The notes: a model not told the origin generated them from the letters alone. Shown: positions 30,335 to 41,472, numbered from the stretch's first letter. The stretch is 64,000 bases of DNA from Mycobacterium sp. E3198 (GCF_001667015.1 NZ_LZIS01000268.1:1-64000), one strand, 5' to 3'. Program-made: numbers and translations.

Positions 30335-31195
30335 ATGACCGCCCGACAGCCCGGGGCGGAGGCCGTCCCTGATGCAATGTGGTCGCCGGCGCTAGCGCGT
30401 GGGTTGATCCGCGACGATTTCATGCGCGCGATGCACTATTGCGACGGCGGGTTCACCGATCTACTGGGCGGCAGCGTCCCGACCCGGCCAAGCCTCGCAC
30501 AGCGATTCATGCAGAGCCCGTTGGTGGCGGCGCTGTACGAGCGCTTCTGGCGCCCGATCATGGTCGCGATCATGCGATTGCACGGGATCTCGATCGACGC
30601 CGAACGCCAAAAAGCTTCCGGCGCATTGCATCTGGGCGGCGCGCAGCGCGTTCTCGACGTGGCATGCGGCCCGGGCAATTTCACCGGGTTCTTCGCCGAA
30701 CAGCTCAGCGGAGACGGCTTCGTCATCGGGTTGGACAATTCGGTCGCGATGATGGAGCGCGCCGTCCGCGACAACAGCGCCGCGCGCGCGGTCTATATGC
30801 GCGCCGACGCGCGCAGCCTCCCGTTCAACGACAGGACATTCGATGTCGTGTTCTGCTTTGCCGCTCTGCATCTCGTCCAAGAACCGATCCGCATGCTCCA
30901 AGAGATGATCCGGGTGCTTGCGCCGGGCGGGCGGATCGCCGTGATGACGACCTACGGCCGCGAGTCCTTGCTGATACGGAAGGGTCTCGAGCTCGGCGCC
31001 GAAATGTGCGGGGTGCGCGTGTTCGACCGCGCCATGGTTCCAGCATTCCTTGCGGCCACCGGGCTGACCGACATCGACCAGCAGCTGCGCGGAATCTCTC
31101 AGTTCGTCGTGGCCCGCCGGCCAGAGAGCGAGAGCGATCCCGGGCGCGCCCGAGCGATCGGGCGGCGGGCGCAAGGCAAGGCAATTGGCTTTTAG
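30335..31195 (+). CDS. Class I SAM-dependent methyltransferase
   Basis: This 286-residue protein is a UbiE/Methyltransf_11-like enzyme. It has the SAM motif VLDVACGPGNFTGFF near residue 108, the acidic loop IGLDNSVAMM, ADARSLPFNDRTFDVVFCF and the post-motif VLAPGGRIAVMTTYG. The N-terminal 90 residues resemble those of enzymes acting on lipids or quinones. It directly precedes ABC exporter genes and overlaps the first by 11 bases, so its product may be the exporter's cargo. Confidence 0.88.
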   Translation: MTARQPGAEAVPDAMWSPALARGLIRDDFMRAMHYCDGGFTDLLGGSVPTRPSLAQRFMQSPLVAALYERFWRPIMVAIMRLHGISIDAERQKASGALHLGGAQRVLDVACGPGNFTGFFAEQLSGDGFVIGLDNSVAMMERAVRDNSAARAVYMRADARSLPFNDRTFDVVFCFAALHLVQEPIRMLQEMIRVLAPGGRIAVMTTYGRESLLIRKGLELGAEMCGVRVFDRAMVPAFLAATGLTDIDQQLRGISQFVVARRPESESDPGRARAIGRRAQGKAIGF

Positions 31196-31913
31196 GCCGA
31201 CAGTGCGCGGCGATGTCCGGCTACGCGGGGTCAGCAAGACCTACGGCGAGGGCGCGGCGGCGGTATCTGCCCTGCGCGAGGTCGATCTCGATATCCATGC
31301 CGGCGAGTTCGTGGCGATACTCGGTCCGAGCGGGTCGGGCAAGACGACGCTGCTCAACATCATCGGCGGCATAGAAACGGCGGACGGTGGCACAATAACC
31401 GTTGCCGGACAGGATATCTCGGGACATCGACCCCGCGATCTGGGTTCCTTTCGCCGCGAACGTGTCGGCTTTGTGTTCCAGTTCTTCAACCTGATTTCCA
31501 CTCTCACCGCCCACGAAAACGTTCAGGTGGTTATGGAACTGACCGGCCGAGGCGATGCCAGTCGTGTTCCGGATCTGCTGGCCGCGGTCGGCTTGTCGGA
31601 CCGCGCCGCGCACTTCCCGGCTCAGCTGTCGGGCGGGGAACAGCAGCGGGTTTCGATCGCCCGGGCGCTCGCGACCGACCCCGACTTGTTGCTGGCCGAT
31701 GAACCCGCCGGTGCGCTGGATGTGGCGACCGGACGTCGTGTGCTGCAGCTGCTGCAGCACACCAGCCGCACCACCGGATGCGGCGTCATCATGGTTACGC
31801 ACAACGAGGCCACGGCCGAAATCGCCGATCACGTCATACGGATGCGTGACGGCACCATCACGTCCACCGACCGCAACACCTCGCCGGCTGACGCCACGAG
31901 CGTTCGATGGTGA
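31185..31913 (+). CDS. ABC transporter ATPase (MacB/LolD type)
   Basis: This 242-residue ATPase has Walker A GPSGSGKTT, Q loop VFQFFNLIS, signature LSGGEQQRVSIARAL, Walker B LLLADEPAGALD and the H loop MVTHN. The LolD/MacB subgroup pairs with FtsX-type permeases. The start is a TTG inside the end of the methyltransferase gene; a GTG a few codons later is possible. Confidence 0.93.
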   Translation: MAFRPTVRGDVRLRGVSKTYGEGAAAVSALREVDLDIHAGEFVAILGPSGSGKTTLLNIIGGIETADGGTITVAGQDISGHRPRDLGSFRRERVGFVFQFFNLISTLTAHENVQVVMELTGRGDASRVPDLLAAVGLSDRAAHFPAQLSGGEQQRVSIARALATDPDLLLADEPAGALDVATGRRVLQLLQHTSRTTGCGVIMVTHNEATAEIADHVIRMRDGTITSTDRNTSPADATSVRW

Positions 31914-31922
31914 CGCATCACG

Positions 31923-34265
31923 ATGAAAGCGGCCCTGCACAACAAGACCCGGCGCGACTTGCGGCGGCGGCTGCCGCAGGTCGCGGCGATCGGCGCCACG
32001 GTGATGCTCGGGGTGTTGCTCTTCGTCACGAGCTACGACTCCTTTCGCAATGTGCAGGCCTCCTACGACCGGACCTACGCCAGAACGCATTTCGCCGACC
32101 TGACTGTGACGGGCGGCGACGCGGCAACGATCGCCGCCGCGGTCCGTAACGCCACGGGTGTCGACCGGATCACCACCCGCACCCAGGCGGATCGGCCCTT
32201 CGCGATCGGCGGCACCAAACTCGTCGGCCGCGTGGTCGGAATTCCGACGGCGGACGGTCACGGCATCAACGAGGTCGATGTCATCGCCGGGCGACTACCC
32301 GATCCCGCAAGCCTTGGCCAGGTGGCGCTCGAGCGGCATACCGCCGACACCTTCGGCCTCACCACGGGCGACCGCGTGCGGGTATTCGACGATCGCGGAT
32401 GGCGCGAGCTGATCGTCTCGGGCGTCGTGCAGTCTCCGGAATACCTCTGGCCCGCGCGGAACCGCCAAGACGTCCTCGGTGACCCCCATGCGTTCGCGGT
32501 CGTGTTCGCCCCCGAATTGCTCGCCCGGATGCTGTCGGCGCGCACGGCACCCAATCAGGTGCTCGTGCAGATGACAAGCGGTGCCACTCAATCCGATCAT
32601 GACCGGGTGGCCCGCCTGCTGCGCGCCGCCGGCGCCACGGACATCGAGAACCGCGCCGACCAACCGTCCAACGCCGCGCTTCGGCAGAACTTCAACGGTT
32701 TCCGCGGGATGGCGATCGGGTTTCCCGCCATGTTCCTCGGCGCGGCGGCGATTGCCGAGTACCTGCTGCTCACCCGCATCATCCAGACCGAACGACCGGT
32801 CATCGGCACCCTCCTCGCCCTCGGAGCCCGCCGACGCGCAGTGGTGTGGCACTACGCGTGGTACGGCGGGATCGTCGCGACCGTCGCCGCGCTGGCGGGC
32901 GTCCTGGTCGGGGGAGTGGCGACCTCCCTTTACACCAGGGCCTACGCGTCTCTGCTGAGGCTGCCGGACGCGGTCGTCGAACACCGAATCCCCACCGCGG
33001 TCATCGGTTTCGCGCTCGGGTTGATCACGGGCGTGGTCGCCGGGTTGATACCCGCCGTCGGCGCCGCCCGGACCGCGCCCGCGGAGGCGATGCGCGGCGA
33101 CGGGACTCACGCGATCCGGACGGGCTCGTTTACCAGGGTATCCGCACGATGGACGCGGATACCCGTGGTGTTTCGAATGGCGTTACGTTCCCTGACCCGC
33201 TCCCGGCGCCGCACGGCCGCCACCATGATCGGGGGTGTGCTCGCGCTGGTGCTGATACTCGCCTCCGCCGTGATGCTGACCAGCGTGCGTGCGATGGTCG
33301 ACGTCGAGTTCGGCCAGGTGCAGCGCCAGGACGCCACGGTGTTGGTCGCCCCTGGAGCGAACATCGAAGATCAGTTGCATTCCCTTGCCGGTGTCGCCGT
33401 TGTCGAGCCTGCCACCATCGCGCGGGTTACCGTGGTGGTCAATGGGAACACATACCCGACATCGCTGACCGGGTTGCAGCCGACGACGGTGATGCACGGA
33501 TTCCGCACCCCGAGTGGCTCGTTTCGGGCGCTCCCGGCCGACGGCGTTCTCACCGGCGCGGCCCTCGCCAATCGCCTTGGCGTCCGTGTCGGTGACGATC
33601 TGACCGTCGTGCCGACCGCGGGCCCCGCCCGGACGGTCCGGCTCGCCGGGCTCGTGGACGAACCGTTGGGCACCGCCCTGTACGCCACCGACGACACCGC
33701 TCGAATCCTCACCAATGCCGAACCCGGCGGGTACCTCCTGCGCTTCGGCAACGCCGCGGACCGCGACCGAATCCGCGCCGGCGTCACCGGCCTGCCCGGC
33801 GTGGTCGCATACACCGATAACCACGCGGTCGAGACCCAGCTCCGCACCTACCTCGTCATTTTCTGGGCTTTTGCCGGCGCCGCCTTGGTGTTGGGTGCGC
33901 TGCTTGCATTCACGGTCATCTACGTCACGATGACCGTGAACCTCGCTGAACGGACAACCGAACTGGCCACACTGCGCGCGACCGGTGCACGGATCCGCCG
34001 GCTCACCGCGGCCGTGGTCATTGAAAACGTCGCTGCCACAGTGCTTGCCGTCCCGATCGGCCTGGCGGCCGGTGTCGGAGCGGGGTGGCTGTTCCTGCGC
34101 TCGTTCAACAACGACCTGTTCAGCCTCCACCTGTCCGTCGGCGCCACGGTGCTGCTCCTCGCGTCCGCCGCGGTGACGGCGGCCGCCGCCGCGTCCCAGC
34201 TACCGGCGGCCAGACTGATCAAACGCATCGATGTGGCAAGGGTTGTCCGGGAGCGCTCGCAGTAA
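31923..34265 (+). CDS. FtsX-type ABC permease, duplicated
   Basis: This 780-residue permease has the MacB-like layout in duplicate: one N-terminal membrane helix (VAAIGATVMLGVLLFVTSY), a large extracellular domain, three helices near residues 260-390, then a repeat with another helix (TMIGGVLALVLILASAVML), a second extracellular domain and three more helices at the end. It starts 9 bases after the ATPase gene. Such transporters export lipids, peptides or lipoproteins, or act as mechanotransmitters. Its last 66 bases overlap the convergent idi gene. Confidence 0.92.
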   Translation: MKAALHNKTRRDLRRRLPQVAAIGATVMLGVLLFVTSYDSFRNVQASYDRTYARTHFADLTVTGGDAATIAAAVRNATGVDRITTRTQADRPFAIGGTKLVGRVVGIPTADGHGINEVDVIAGRLPDPASLGQVALERHTADTFGLTTGDRVRVFDDRGWRELIVSGVVQSPEYLWPARNRQDVLGDPHAFAVVFAPELLARMLSARTAPNQVLVQMTSGATQSDHDRVARLLRAAGATDIENRADQPSNAALRQNFNGFRGMAIGFPAMFLGAAAIAEYLLLTRIIQTERPVIGTLLALGARRRAVVWHYAWYGGIVATVAALAGVLVGGVATSLYTRAYASLLRLPDAVVEHRIPTAVIGFALGLITGVVAGLIPAVGAARTAPAEAMRGDGTHAIRTGSFTRVSARWTRIPVVFRMALRSLTRSRRRTAATMIGGVLALVLILASAVMLTSVRAMVDVEFGQVQRQDATVLVAPGANIEDQLHSLAGVAVVEPATIARVTVVVNGNTYPTSLTGLQPTTVMHGFRTPSGSFRALPADGVLTGAALANRLGVRVGDDLTVVPTAGPARTVRLAGLVDEPLGTALYATDDTARILTNAEPGGYLLRFGNAADRDRIRAGVTGLPGVVAYTDNHAVETQLRTYLVIFWAFAGAALVLGALLAFTVIYVTMTVNLAERTTELATLRATGARIRRLTAAVVIENVAATVLAVPIGLAAGVGAGWLFLRSFNNDLFSLHLSVGATVLLLASAAVTAAAAASQLPAARLIKRIDVARVVRERSQ

Positions 34266-34802
34266 ATTCGCGCCGAGAGCCCAGGAATGGGCACGCATGA
34301 CGCGCTTCCATTCGAGCTTGAACCACGGTGTGAATCTCTCAGGGGCGCAGATCATTTCCGCATGGAGAGCTTGCGGCGCCACGTAGCGCCAGTCCGCGAT
34401 CTCCTTATCGTTCGCGCGCGGTCGCTCGGCGCTCCACCCGGCGTAGACCCAGCAGAGCTCGTGCTCGGCGCCACCCGCGTCGTATTGCGTCTGGTACTCG
34501 AACTTGAAGAGGAAACCCAATTCCGCCGTCATCCCCAGTTCCTCGTGCAGGCGACGGGTGATGGCAATGTCCATCCGCTCGCCCGGGCGGGGATGCGAGC
34601 AGCAGGTGTTAGACCAGTAGCCCGGCCACAGGCGTTTGCCCGGCGCGCGGCGCTGCACCAGCAGTTCGCCGTCGGGATTGAAGACGAACAGCGAGAACGC
34701 GCGGTGCAGCATCCCGCAGCCGGTGTGCGCGGCTTCCTTTGCAAGATGGCCGATTTCGCGGTCATTGCGGTCCACCAAGATCAGCCGCTCGTTGTCGCTC
34801 AA
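34200..34802 (-). CDS. idi: Isopentenyl-diphosphate delta-isomerase
   Basis: This 200-residue type 1 isomerase converts IPP to DMAPP. The catalytic Cys lies in SNTCCSHPRPGE (Cys67 or Cys68) and the Glu in EHELCWVYAG (about residue 115). A nudix-like core (ITRRLHEELGM) lies between. The TTG start at 34802 follows a GGAGG site; the frame is open far upstream into ctaB but without family sequence. It is 26 bases downstream of a ctaB-like gene, whose product uses a farnesyl group made from these units. Confidence 0.93.
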   Translation of the reverse strand: MSDNERLILVDRNDREIGHLAKEAAHTGCGMLHRAFSLFVFNPDGELLVQRRAPGKRLWPGYWSNTCCSHPRPGERMDIAITRRLHEELGMTAELGFLFKFEYQTQYDAGGAEHELCWVYAGWSAERPRANDKEIADWRYVAPQALHAEMICAPERFTPWFKLEWKRVMRAHSWALGANLLRALPDNPCHIDAFDQSGRR

Positions 34803-34828
34803 AGCCGCGCCTCCATCTCGTCGACGGG

Positions 34829-35755
34829 TCAGTGGCCCAGGAGCGTCGGTAGCCCCAGCGCCGAATCCACCGCGAGCGCCAAGAACACCGCGGACAAGTA
34901 GTTGTTGGATCGCCGGAACAACCGAAGGGGTTGAACGGGTTCGCCGTTGTGCGCCCGGGCGTAAAGCCGGTGCGCGGTCGCAAGCAGCCACACCGCGGCG
35001 AGCAACGCGACGGCGCCGTACAGCCAGCCGGTGGCCAACGCGAGCGCGACGGTCGCCGACACCGTCAAAACGGTGTATCCGAAGATCCGGGTGGCGACGT
35101 GGCGTTCGCTCGCGACGGCCGGCAGCATCGGCAACCCCGCGGCGCGGCAATCGTCGGTGCGGCGCATGGCCAACGCCCAGCTGTGCGGCGGCGTCCAGAA
35201 GAAGATGATCGCGAACATCGCCAGGGCCGGCCAGCCGATGCCGGCGGTGACAGCCGACCAGCCGATCAGCACCGGCATCCCGTTGGCGATGCCGCCCCAC
35301 ACTACGTTCTGCGAGGTGCGTCGCTTGATCAACAGCGTGTAGATCAGCACGTAGAACGCGATGGTCGCCGCCGCCAGCAGGGCGGCTAACGGGCTGGTGG
35401 TCACCCATAACCAGGCGAACGCCGCGACGCTCAACCCCAACCCGAATACCAGCGCATGATCGGTCGAGATCGCGCCTCGCGCCAGCGGGCGGTTTGCGGT
35501 GCGTCTCATCAGCTTGTCGATGTCGGCGTCCGCGACGCAATTGAGCGTGTTGGCGCCGGCGGTCATGAGTATTGCGCCCGCAAGAGCGTTGACTATCGAC
35601 ACCGGGGCCACGACGCCGCGCTCGGCGAGCAACACTGCGGGAACCGCGCCGATGACAAGGTGGATGGATCGCGGTTTGGTCAGGGCGAGGTAGTCGAACA
35701 GCGCGGTACGGACTTGACCACGCCTGGAAAGAACTCCCCGGTCGGTAATGCTCAC
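34829..35755 (-). CDS. ctaB: Protoheme IX farnesyltransferase (heme O synthase)
   Basis: This 308-residue UbiA-family prenyltransferase has nine hydrophobic segments. It carries NCVADADIDKLMRRTANRPL, the first Asp-rich active-site motif, YTLLIKRRTSQNVVWGGIAN, and the second motif region MRRTDDCRAAGLPML. These are characteristic of CtaB/CyoE, which adds farnesyl to heme for cytochrome oxidase. The GTG at 35755 has a GGGGGA site; a TTG 5 codons earlier is possible. Mycobacteria usually have a ctaB elsewhere, near tkt and tal, so this is probably a second copy. Confidence 0.85.
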   Translation of the reverse strand: MSITDRGVLSRRGQVRTALFDYLALTKPRSIHLVIGAVPAVLLAERGVVAPVSIVNALAGAILMTAGANTLNCVADADIDKLMRRTANRPLARGAISTDHALVFGLGLSVAAFAWLWVTTSPLAALLAAATIAFYVLIYTLLIKRRTSQNVVWGGIANGMPVLIGWSAVTAGIGWPALAMFAIIFFWTPPHSWALAMRRTDDCRAAGLPMLPAVASERHVATRIFGYTVLTVSATVALALATGWLYGAVALLAAVWLLATAHRLYARAHNGEPVQPLRLFRRSNNYLSAVFLALAVDSALGLPTLLGH

Positions 35756-35855
35756 GTTGGCATCCCCCAATGCTCCCCGACATTGGGAACACGAATGGCG
35801 GACAAATAGCGTTCAATGGGCGGCGAGGAGACCAAGACAAAAAGGACGGTGGACG

Positions 35856-36149
35856 ATGGCAGCCAACCAAGAGGGGATCGGCGTGCTCAAACTCGAATGC
35901 CCGCAGCGCCACCCCGTGGGCAGGATCCTCAAGGAGGCCCCACACCAGGCGGTCCAATACGACCCCGGCGCCCAGGTCGGCACCCGCCGGTTCTGGCCGG
36001 ACGAAGCCGACCAGCCGCAGTTCACGATTCACTGCCGCTTCTGCGACAAATCGGTGGGCGAGGCGACGGCCGCGCTGCAGAACCGGCTAGCCGGCCTCGT
36101 CGACGACACCGCGCAGACCATCGGAACCGCCACGCTGCAATACGCATAG
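35856..36149 (+). CDS. Small zinc-ribbon-like hypothetical protein
   Basis: This 97-residue protein has Cys/His positions LKLECPQRHPVG and IHCRFCDKSVGE that may form a zinc site, and a helical C-terminus (TAALQNRLAGLVDDTAQTIG). The ATG at 35856 is chosen over a longer frame of poor character. Function is unknown. An enoyl-CoA hydratase gene follows 53 bases later. Confidence 0.65.
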   Translation: MAANQEGIGVLKLECPQRHPVGRILKEAPHQAVQYDPGAQVGTRRFWPDEADQPQFTIHCRFCDKSVGEATAALQNRLAGLVDDTAQTIGTATLQYA

Positions 36150-36202
36150 CGGGCGTTACAGTCTGGGGGCGAGATGTTACGCCGACGACAGGAGCCAGCC
36201 CC

Positions 36203-37030
36203 GTGGCGACGCAGGACAGCAGCCCCCGCCCTCCCGAAGGCGATTGGCTGGGCACCCCGTATCTGAGATTCGAGCGCCAGGGCCCGATCGCGGTGTGCAC
36301 CATCGATCGCCCGGAAGCCAAGAACGCCTTCACGCCGGCGATGTACTTCGGAATCCGTTGCGCCGTAGGGCGTGTCAACGAGGATCCGGACCTGGCCGGG
36401 CTGCTGATCACCGGGACGGGTGACATCTTCGCGCCCGGCGGCGACATGGGCGGCGGGGGAGGCACCGACGACTGGATGACCTTCGGCTCGGGCCTGGGCA
36501 TGGACGTCACGCCGTTCGACACCGTCCGGACCTCGGCCAAGCCCGTCGTCTCCGCGGTCAACGGGCTGTGCCAGGGCGGCGGCATGCAGATCGCGCTGTG
36601 CAGCGACCTGTCCGTGGTCAGCGAGCGGGCAACATTCCGCGTGCCGGAGCTGTTCCGCGGCTACGCCGACACCTACTACAGTCAAATGCTGGCCCGCCTC
36701 GTCGGGCCGGTCCGCACCCGCGACCTGATGTTCACCGGACGGGTGCTCACCGCGGTCGAAGCCCTGGACTGGGGCCTGGTCACCCGGGTGGTGCCGCACG
36801 AGACCCTGCTCACCGTGGCCAAAGACCTGCTCGCGCAGGCCAGCCGCACCGCGCCGCGCGCCCGCGGCGTGATCAAGTCCAGCATCGACAACTACCTCGG
36901 CCTGTACGACCGCATCGGCATGACCGCCAGCCTCAGCGACGCCGAGGCCCGGGAGGGCTTCCGCGCGTTCAAGGAGCGCCGCTCACCCGACTGGGTGCAT
37001 CCGGAGCTGCGCGCCGAGGGACGGCTATAG
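36203..37030 (+). CDS. Enoyl-CoA hydratase/isomerase family protein
   Basis: This 275-residue crotonase-fold protein shows IAVCTIDRPEAKNAFTPAMY, the oxyanion segments FAPGGDMGGGG and AVNGLCQGGGMQIALCSDL, and the usual helical C-terminal part. The GTG start follows an AGGAG site. Crotonase enzymes hydrate or isomerise acyl-CoA esters. The first catalytic Glu position of true hydratases is not obvious (LCQGGGMQIA, FRVPELFRG has a Glu), so the exact reaction is open. A fadD gene nearby fits a fatty-acid or side-chain pathway. Confidence 0.9.
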   Translation: MATQDSSPRPPEGDWLGTPYLRFERQGPIAVCTIDRPEAKNAFTPAMYFGIRCAVGRVNEDPDLAGLLITGTGDIFAPGGDMGGGGGTDDWMTFGSGLGMDVTPFDTVRTSAKPVVSAVNGLCQGGGMQIALCSDLSVVSERATFRVPELFRGYADTYYSQMLARLVGPVRTRDLMFTGRVLTAVEALDWGLVTRVVPHETLLTVAKDLLAQASRTAPRARGVIKSSIDNYLGLYDRIGMTASLSDAEAREGFRAFKERRSPDWVHPELRAEGRL

Positions 37031-37805
37031 GTCGACCCACTCGCCGTGGGCGGCGACCCGCAACACGTCGCCGATCCCGGCGGCATCGAACGCCGCGGCG
37101 AATCTGTCGGCGCCCTCGCTGAAATGCGCCCAGCCGTCGACGTGGGCCGGGATCACCACCCTGGCGCCCAGCACCTCGGCCGCGGCGGCCGCGCGCGCCG
37201 AGGTCAGCGTCAACGGCCGGCCCCGTTCCTTGGCCGGCACGGTCGCCGCGCCCGCGAACAGGACGGCGACGTCGATCGCGCCGACCCGACCGGCGACGTC
37301 CTTGACCGCGCTCAGCGAGGCGTTGTCGCCGCTGAGGTACACGGTGGGCAGGCCGGGCCCGGACAGCACGAACCCGGTCACCTCGCAGTTGACGTGGCCG
37401 CCGGTGTCACGCTGCCCGTCGGCCGGGCCGTGGACGGCCGGAACGGCTTGCGCCGCAAGGGGTCCCGATCCGCCCGGCAGGTCATACGACTGCCACGGCG
37501 CCACCCCCACCGCCGGCGGCCCCAACCGGCCCGCGGCGCCGGGATGGGTGAGCACCAGGGGCGCGGCCAGCGCCATCCGGCGGCCGTCGTCGTCGAGGTT
37601 GTCGGGGTGCTGGTCGTGGCTGATCAACACGGCGTCCACCGCCCCGAGCGCGTCGGCGGCCACCGCGGGCCCGGTGAGCTTGGTCAGGTAGCCGTGCTCA
37701 CCGGGCGGGTCGAACGTCGGGTCCATCACCAGCCGGCGGCCCGCGATGTCGACGACGGTCGTCGGGCCGCCCAGCACGGTGATCGCGCAATCGCGCCGCC
37801 GAGCG

Positions 37806-37813
<8 letters not shown>
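37025..37813 (-). CDS. MBL-fold metallohydrolase
   Basis: This 262-residue protein is a UlaG/metal-dependent hydrolase-like beta-lactamase fold enzyme. The metal site is LISHDQHPDNLDDDGR near residue 67, with later ligands in VYLSGDNAS and IPAHVDGWAHF. Substrate unknown. Its start overlaps the end of the acyl-CoA synthetase gene by 8 bases, so both are co-transcribed. Confidence 0.88.
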
Positions 37814-39323
<1,510 letters not shown>

Positions 39324-39469
39324 GGCATCGGTGTCAGTCTGTTCCACACACCGAGTGTGCCCTGAGGGCTTCGTGTGTGCAGAGGGGGTGCAGATTCGCC
39401 GACTTTTCCGCCACACGCTTACTGCAGCGCCGTGGGCGCGCAAGGGATTCGGTGTGCCGGGCTACGGCA

Positions 39470-39715
39470 TCATTCGCTGACCTCGCCGACCTCGCCGACC
39501 TCGGTTTCCTCCACCCCGTCCGATTTCCGTCGGGCGCGCCTCACCGTCAGCCAGGCCCAGAGCAGTCCCACACCCAGCACCGTGGCTTTCAGGAACACGA
39601 ATAGAGCCGCGTTTCCGTCCGAAAGGCCGTAGACGAAGACCGCCATGATCACCGAGGCGACGGTGGCGGCCAGCACGACGGCGAGCGGCCAATTTACCGC
39701 AAACTTGCGCTTCAT
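39470..39715 (-). CDS. Small membrane protein
   Basis: This 81-residue protein has two membrane helices (WPLAVVLAATVASVIMAVFV and AALFVFLKATVLGVGLLWAWL) and an acidic repeat-like end (ETEVGEVGEVSE, coded by a short GAGGTCGGC repeat). Its start overlaps the previous DUF2510 gene by four bases. Function unknown. Confidence 0.7.
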   Translation of the reverse strand: MKRKFAVNWPLAVVLAATVASVIMAVFVYGLSDGNAALFVFLKATVLGVGLLWAWLTVRRARRKSDGVEETEVGEVGEVSE

Positions 39716-40410
39716 GAGCCCGGCCTGTTGGGAACCGTGCCACCATTGGGGCCCTTCTTCGATGGCGGCACCACCGTATTCGGCCTTGGTTCGCGCGACT
39801 TGGCGTTCTGGTCGAGCCCGTCCATGCAGCCGGCGATGTAGTCGTTCTTGTTAAGCCCGCCTTCGGGTCGGGTGAGTGGGTTGTTGTCGGAGTTGTACGC
39901 CTGCTCGCACGCCTCCTGGTGCGAGACCGGCGCCATGTTCCGCGCTTCGGTGAGGCTGAAGTATCCGAAGGCGGCCATCTCGGCGTCGCCATGGGTGCCG
40001 CTGTCCAGGCCCATCTTGTAGGACGAGGAAGACTTGTCCACTGGATGGCCTCCGCCGCCCGAGCCGCCCAGGACAGTAACCCAGAAGGTTATGACGGCGG
40101 CGACAGCAACGACCGCGGCCGCTGCGGCAAAGATCACCTTCCGCTCCCGAGGCTGCCGAGACCAAAATTGCCGGCCGTCGTCCCGCGCCTTATTCACATA
40201 GGGCCGCGCCTGCTCCCAGGGGCTCGGACCCCCGACCGCCGGAGAAGGCGGGGGCGCCTGCGATGGGGGCGGCGGTGCCACGGGCGCGGCTTCGGGTTGC
40301 GTCGTCGCCGCGTCCTTTCGCTGACGGTGCGGCGTCCAGTTCTGACCGTCCCAATAGCGTTGTGCGGTCGGGTTTTCGGGGTCGTCGTACCAGCCGGCGG
40401 GTGTCGTCAT
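39712..40410 (-). CDS. DUF2510 single-pass membrane protein
   Basis: This 232-residue protein has an N-terminal DUF2510 domain (PAGWYDDPENPTAQRYWDGQ), a Pro-rich linker, a membrane helix near residues 93-113 and an extracellular domain with two Cys (HQEACEQAYNSD, DYIAGCMDGL) that could pair. The outer part resembles small sensor-like domains of unknown role. The 270 bases upstream to the next gene hold nothing that I can support. Confidence 0.8.
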   Translation of the reverse strand: MTTPAGWYDDPENPTAQRYWDGQNWTPHRQRKDAATTQPEAAPVAPPPPSQAPPPSPAVGGPSPWEQARPYVNKARDDGRQFWSRQPRERKVIFAAAAAVVAVAAVITFWVTVLGGSGGGGHPVDKSSSSYKMGLDSGTHGDAEMAAFGYFSLTEARNMAPVSHQEACEQAYNSDNNPLTRPEGGLNKNDYIAGCMDGLDQNAKSREPRPNTVVPPSKKGPNGGTVPNRPGS

Positions 40411-40683
40411 GTCTTTGCCTTTCTACGACGAAAACGGGGTCAGGACAGGAATGCTCCGGCGACCGGCTTGGAAGATTCTTGGCAGCTGCACCACGGCGGC
40501 GCTCGACGCCGGTGCGATTTTCACGAGGACATACCTGGCCTCCTTGGCTTGGGCCACGGCGGGTGCCAACTCGAAGTGTCCCAGCTTTGTGATGAGTAGC
40601 ATAGGAGTTTCACCGGTGGCTTGAACTTACTAATCCGATATCAATGCCGAGCCCGATCGGACTCGTGTGCCACCATGACTGCC

Positions 40684-41472
40684 ATGGTGAACGCCGATCG
40701 TGCCCGGTCCCGGACCTTCGTCGTGACGGGCGCGGCGTCGGGCATCGGCCTGGCCACCGCGAAGCGCCTGCTGGCCGAGGGCGGCACTGTCATCGGCGCC
40801 GACGTGGCCGCGCCGCCCGATCTGGGCACCGACTTCCACTTTGTGACCGCAGACGTCACCGACGAGGCGGCCATCGCGGCGGTGCTGGCCGCCGTGCCCG
40901 ACCGCCTCGACGGCCTCTTCCACGCGGCGGGGGTAGCGGGCGGCGGGCCCGTCCACCTGCTCGACCGCACCGAGTGGGACCGGGTGATCGGGATCAACCT
41001 CACCGGCACCTTTCTGGTGGCCAAGGCGGCGCTGGCCAGGATGATCGAGCAACCCCGCGTCGAGGGCGAACGCGGTTCGATCGTCACCGTCGCCAGCATC
41101 GAGGGCCTGGAGGGCACGGCCGGCGGCAGCTCCTACAACGCGGCCAAGGGCGGCGTCGTGCTGCTGACCAAGAACATCGCGCTCGACTACGGGCCCAGCG
41201 GCATCCGCGCCAACTCCATCTGCCCCGGTTTCATCGAAACCCCGATGGCCCGCAACGTTTTCGGCCTACCGGGGATGGAGGGACCGCTGGCGTCCATCAC
41301 CGAAGAGCATGCTTTGCAACGGCTGGGCCGGCCCGAGGAGGTGGCGGCGATGGCGGCGTTTTTGCTGTCGACCGACGCCTCGTTCGTCAGTGGGCAGGCC
41401 ATCGCCGTCGACGGCGGCTACACCGCGGGTCGCGATCACGGTGTCGTCAAACTCTTCGGCTTCCCCGAGTAG
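40684..41472 (+). CDS. Short-chain dehydrogenase/reductase
   Basis: This 262-residue SDR has the NAD(P) motif TGAASGIGLATAK, the NNAG-equivalent HAAGVAGG, the catalytic Ser in VASIEG and the YxxxK pair in SYNAAKGGV, with PGFIETPM and VDGGY at the end. The classical catalytic set is intact. Cofactor preference looks like NAD(H), from the acidic GADVAAP loop. Substrate unknown. Confidence 0.92.
   Translation: MVNADRARSRTFVVTGAASGIGLATAKRLLAEGGTVIGADVAAPPDLGTDFHFVTADVTDEAAIAAVLAAVPDRLDGLFHAAGVAGGGPVHLLDRTEWDRVIGINLTGTFLVAKAALARMIEQPRVEGERGSIVTVASIEGLEGTAGGSSYNAAKGGVVLLTKNIALDYGPSGIRANSICPGFIETPMARNVFGLPGMEGPLASITEEHALQRLGRPEEVAAMAAFLLSTDASFVSGQAIAVDGGYTAGRDHGVVKLFGFPE

Noticed and set aside
34200..36032. 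Minus-strand open frame of 610 codons covering idi and ctaB
   Set aside because: Only its last 200 codons match a family (isopentenyl-diphosphate isomerase). The rest is a shadow of the ctaB gene in another frame; the TTG at 34802 with a GGAGG site is the real start.
40409..40624. Plus-strand 71-codon frame divergent from the DUF2510 gene
   Set aside because: No recognisable family, weak start context, atypical composition. Treated as intergenic.
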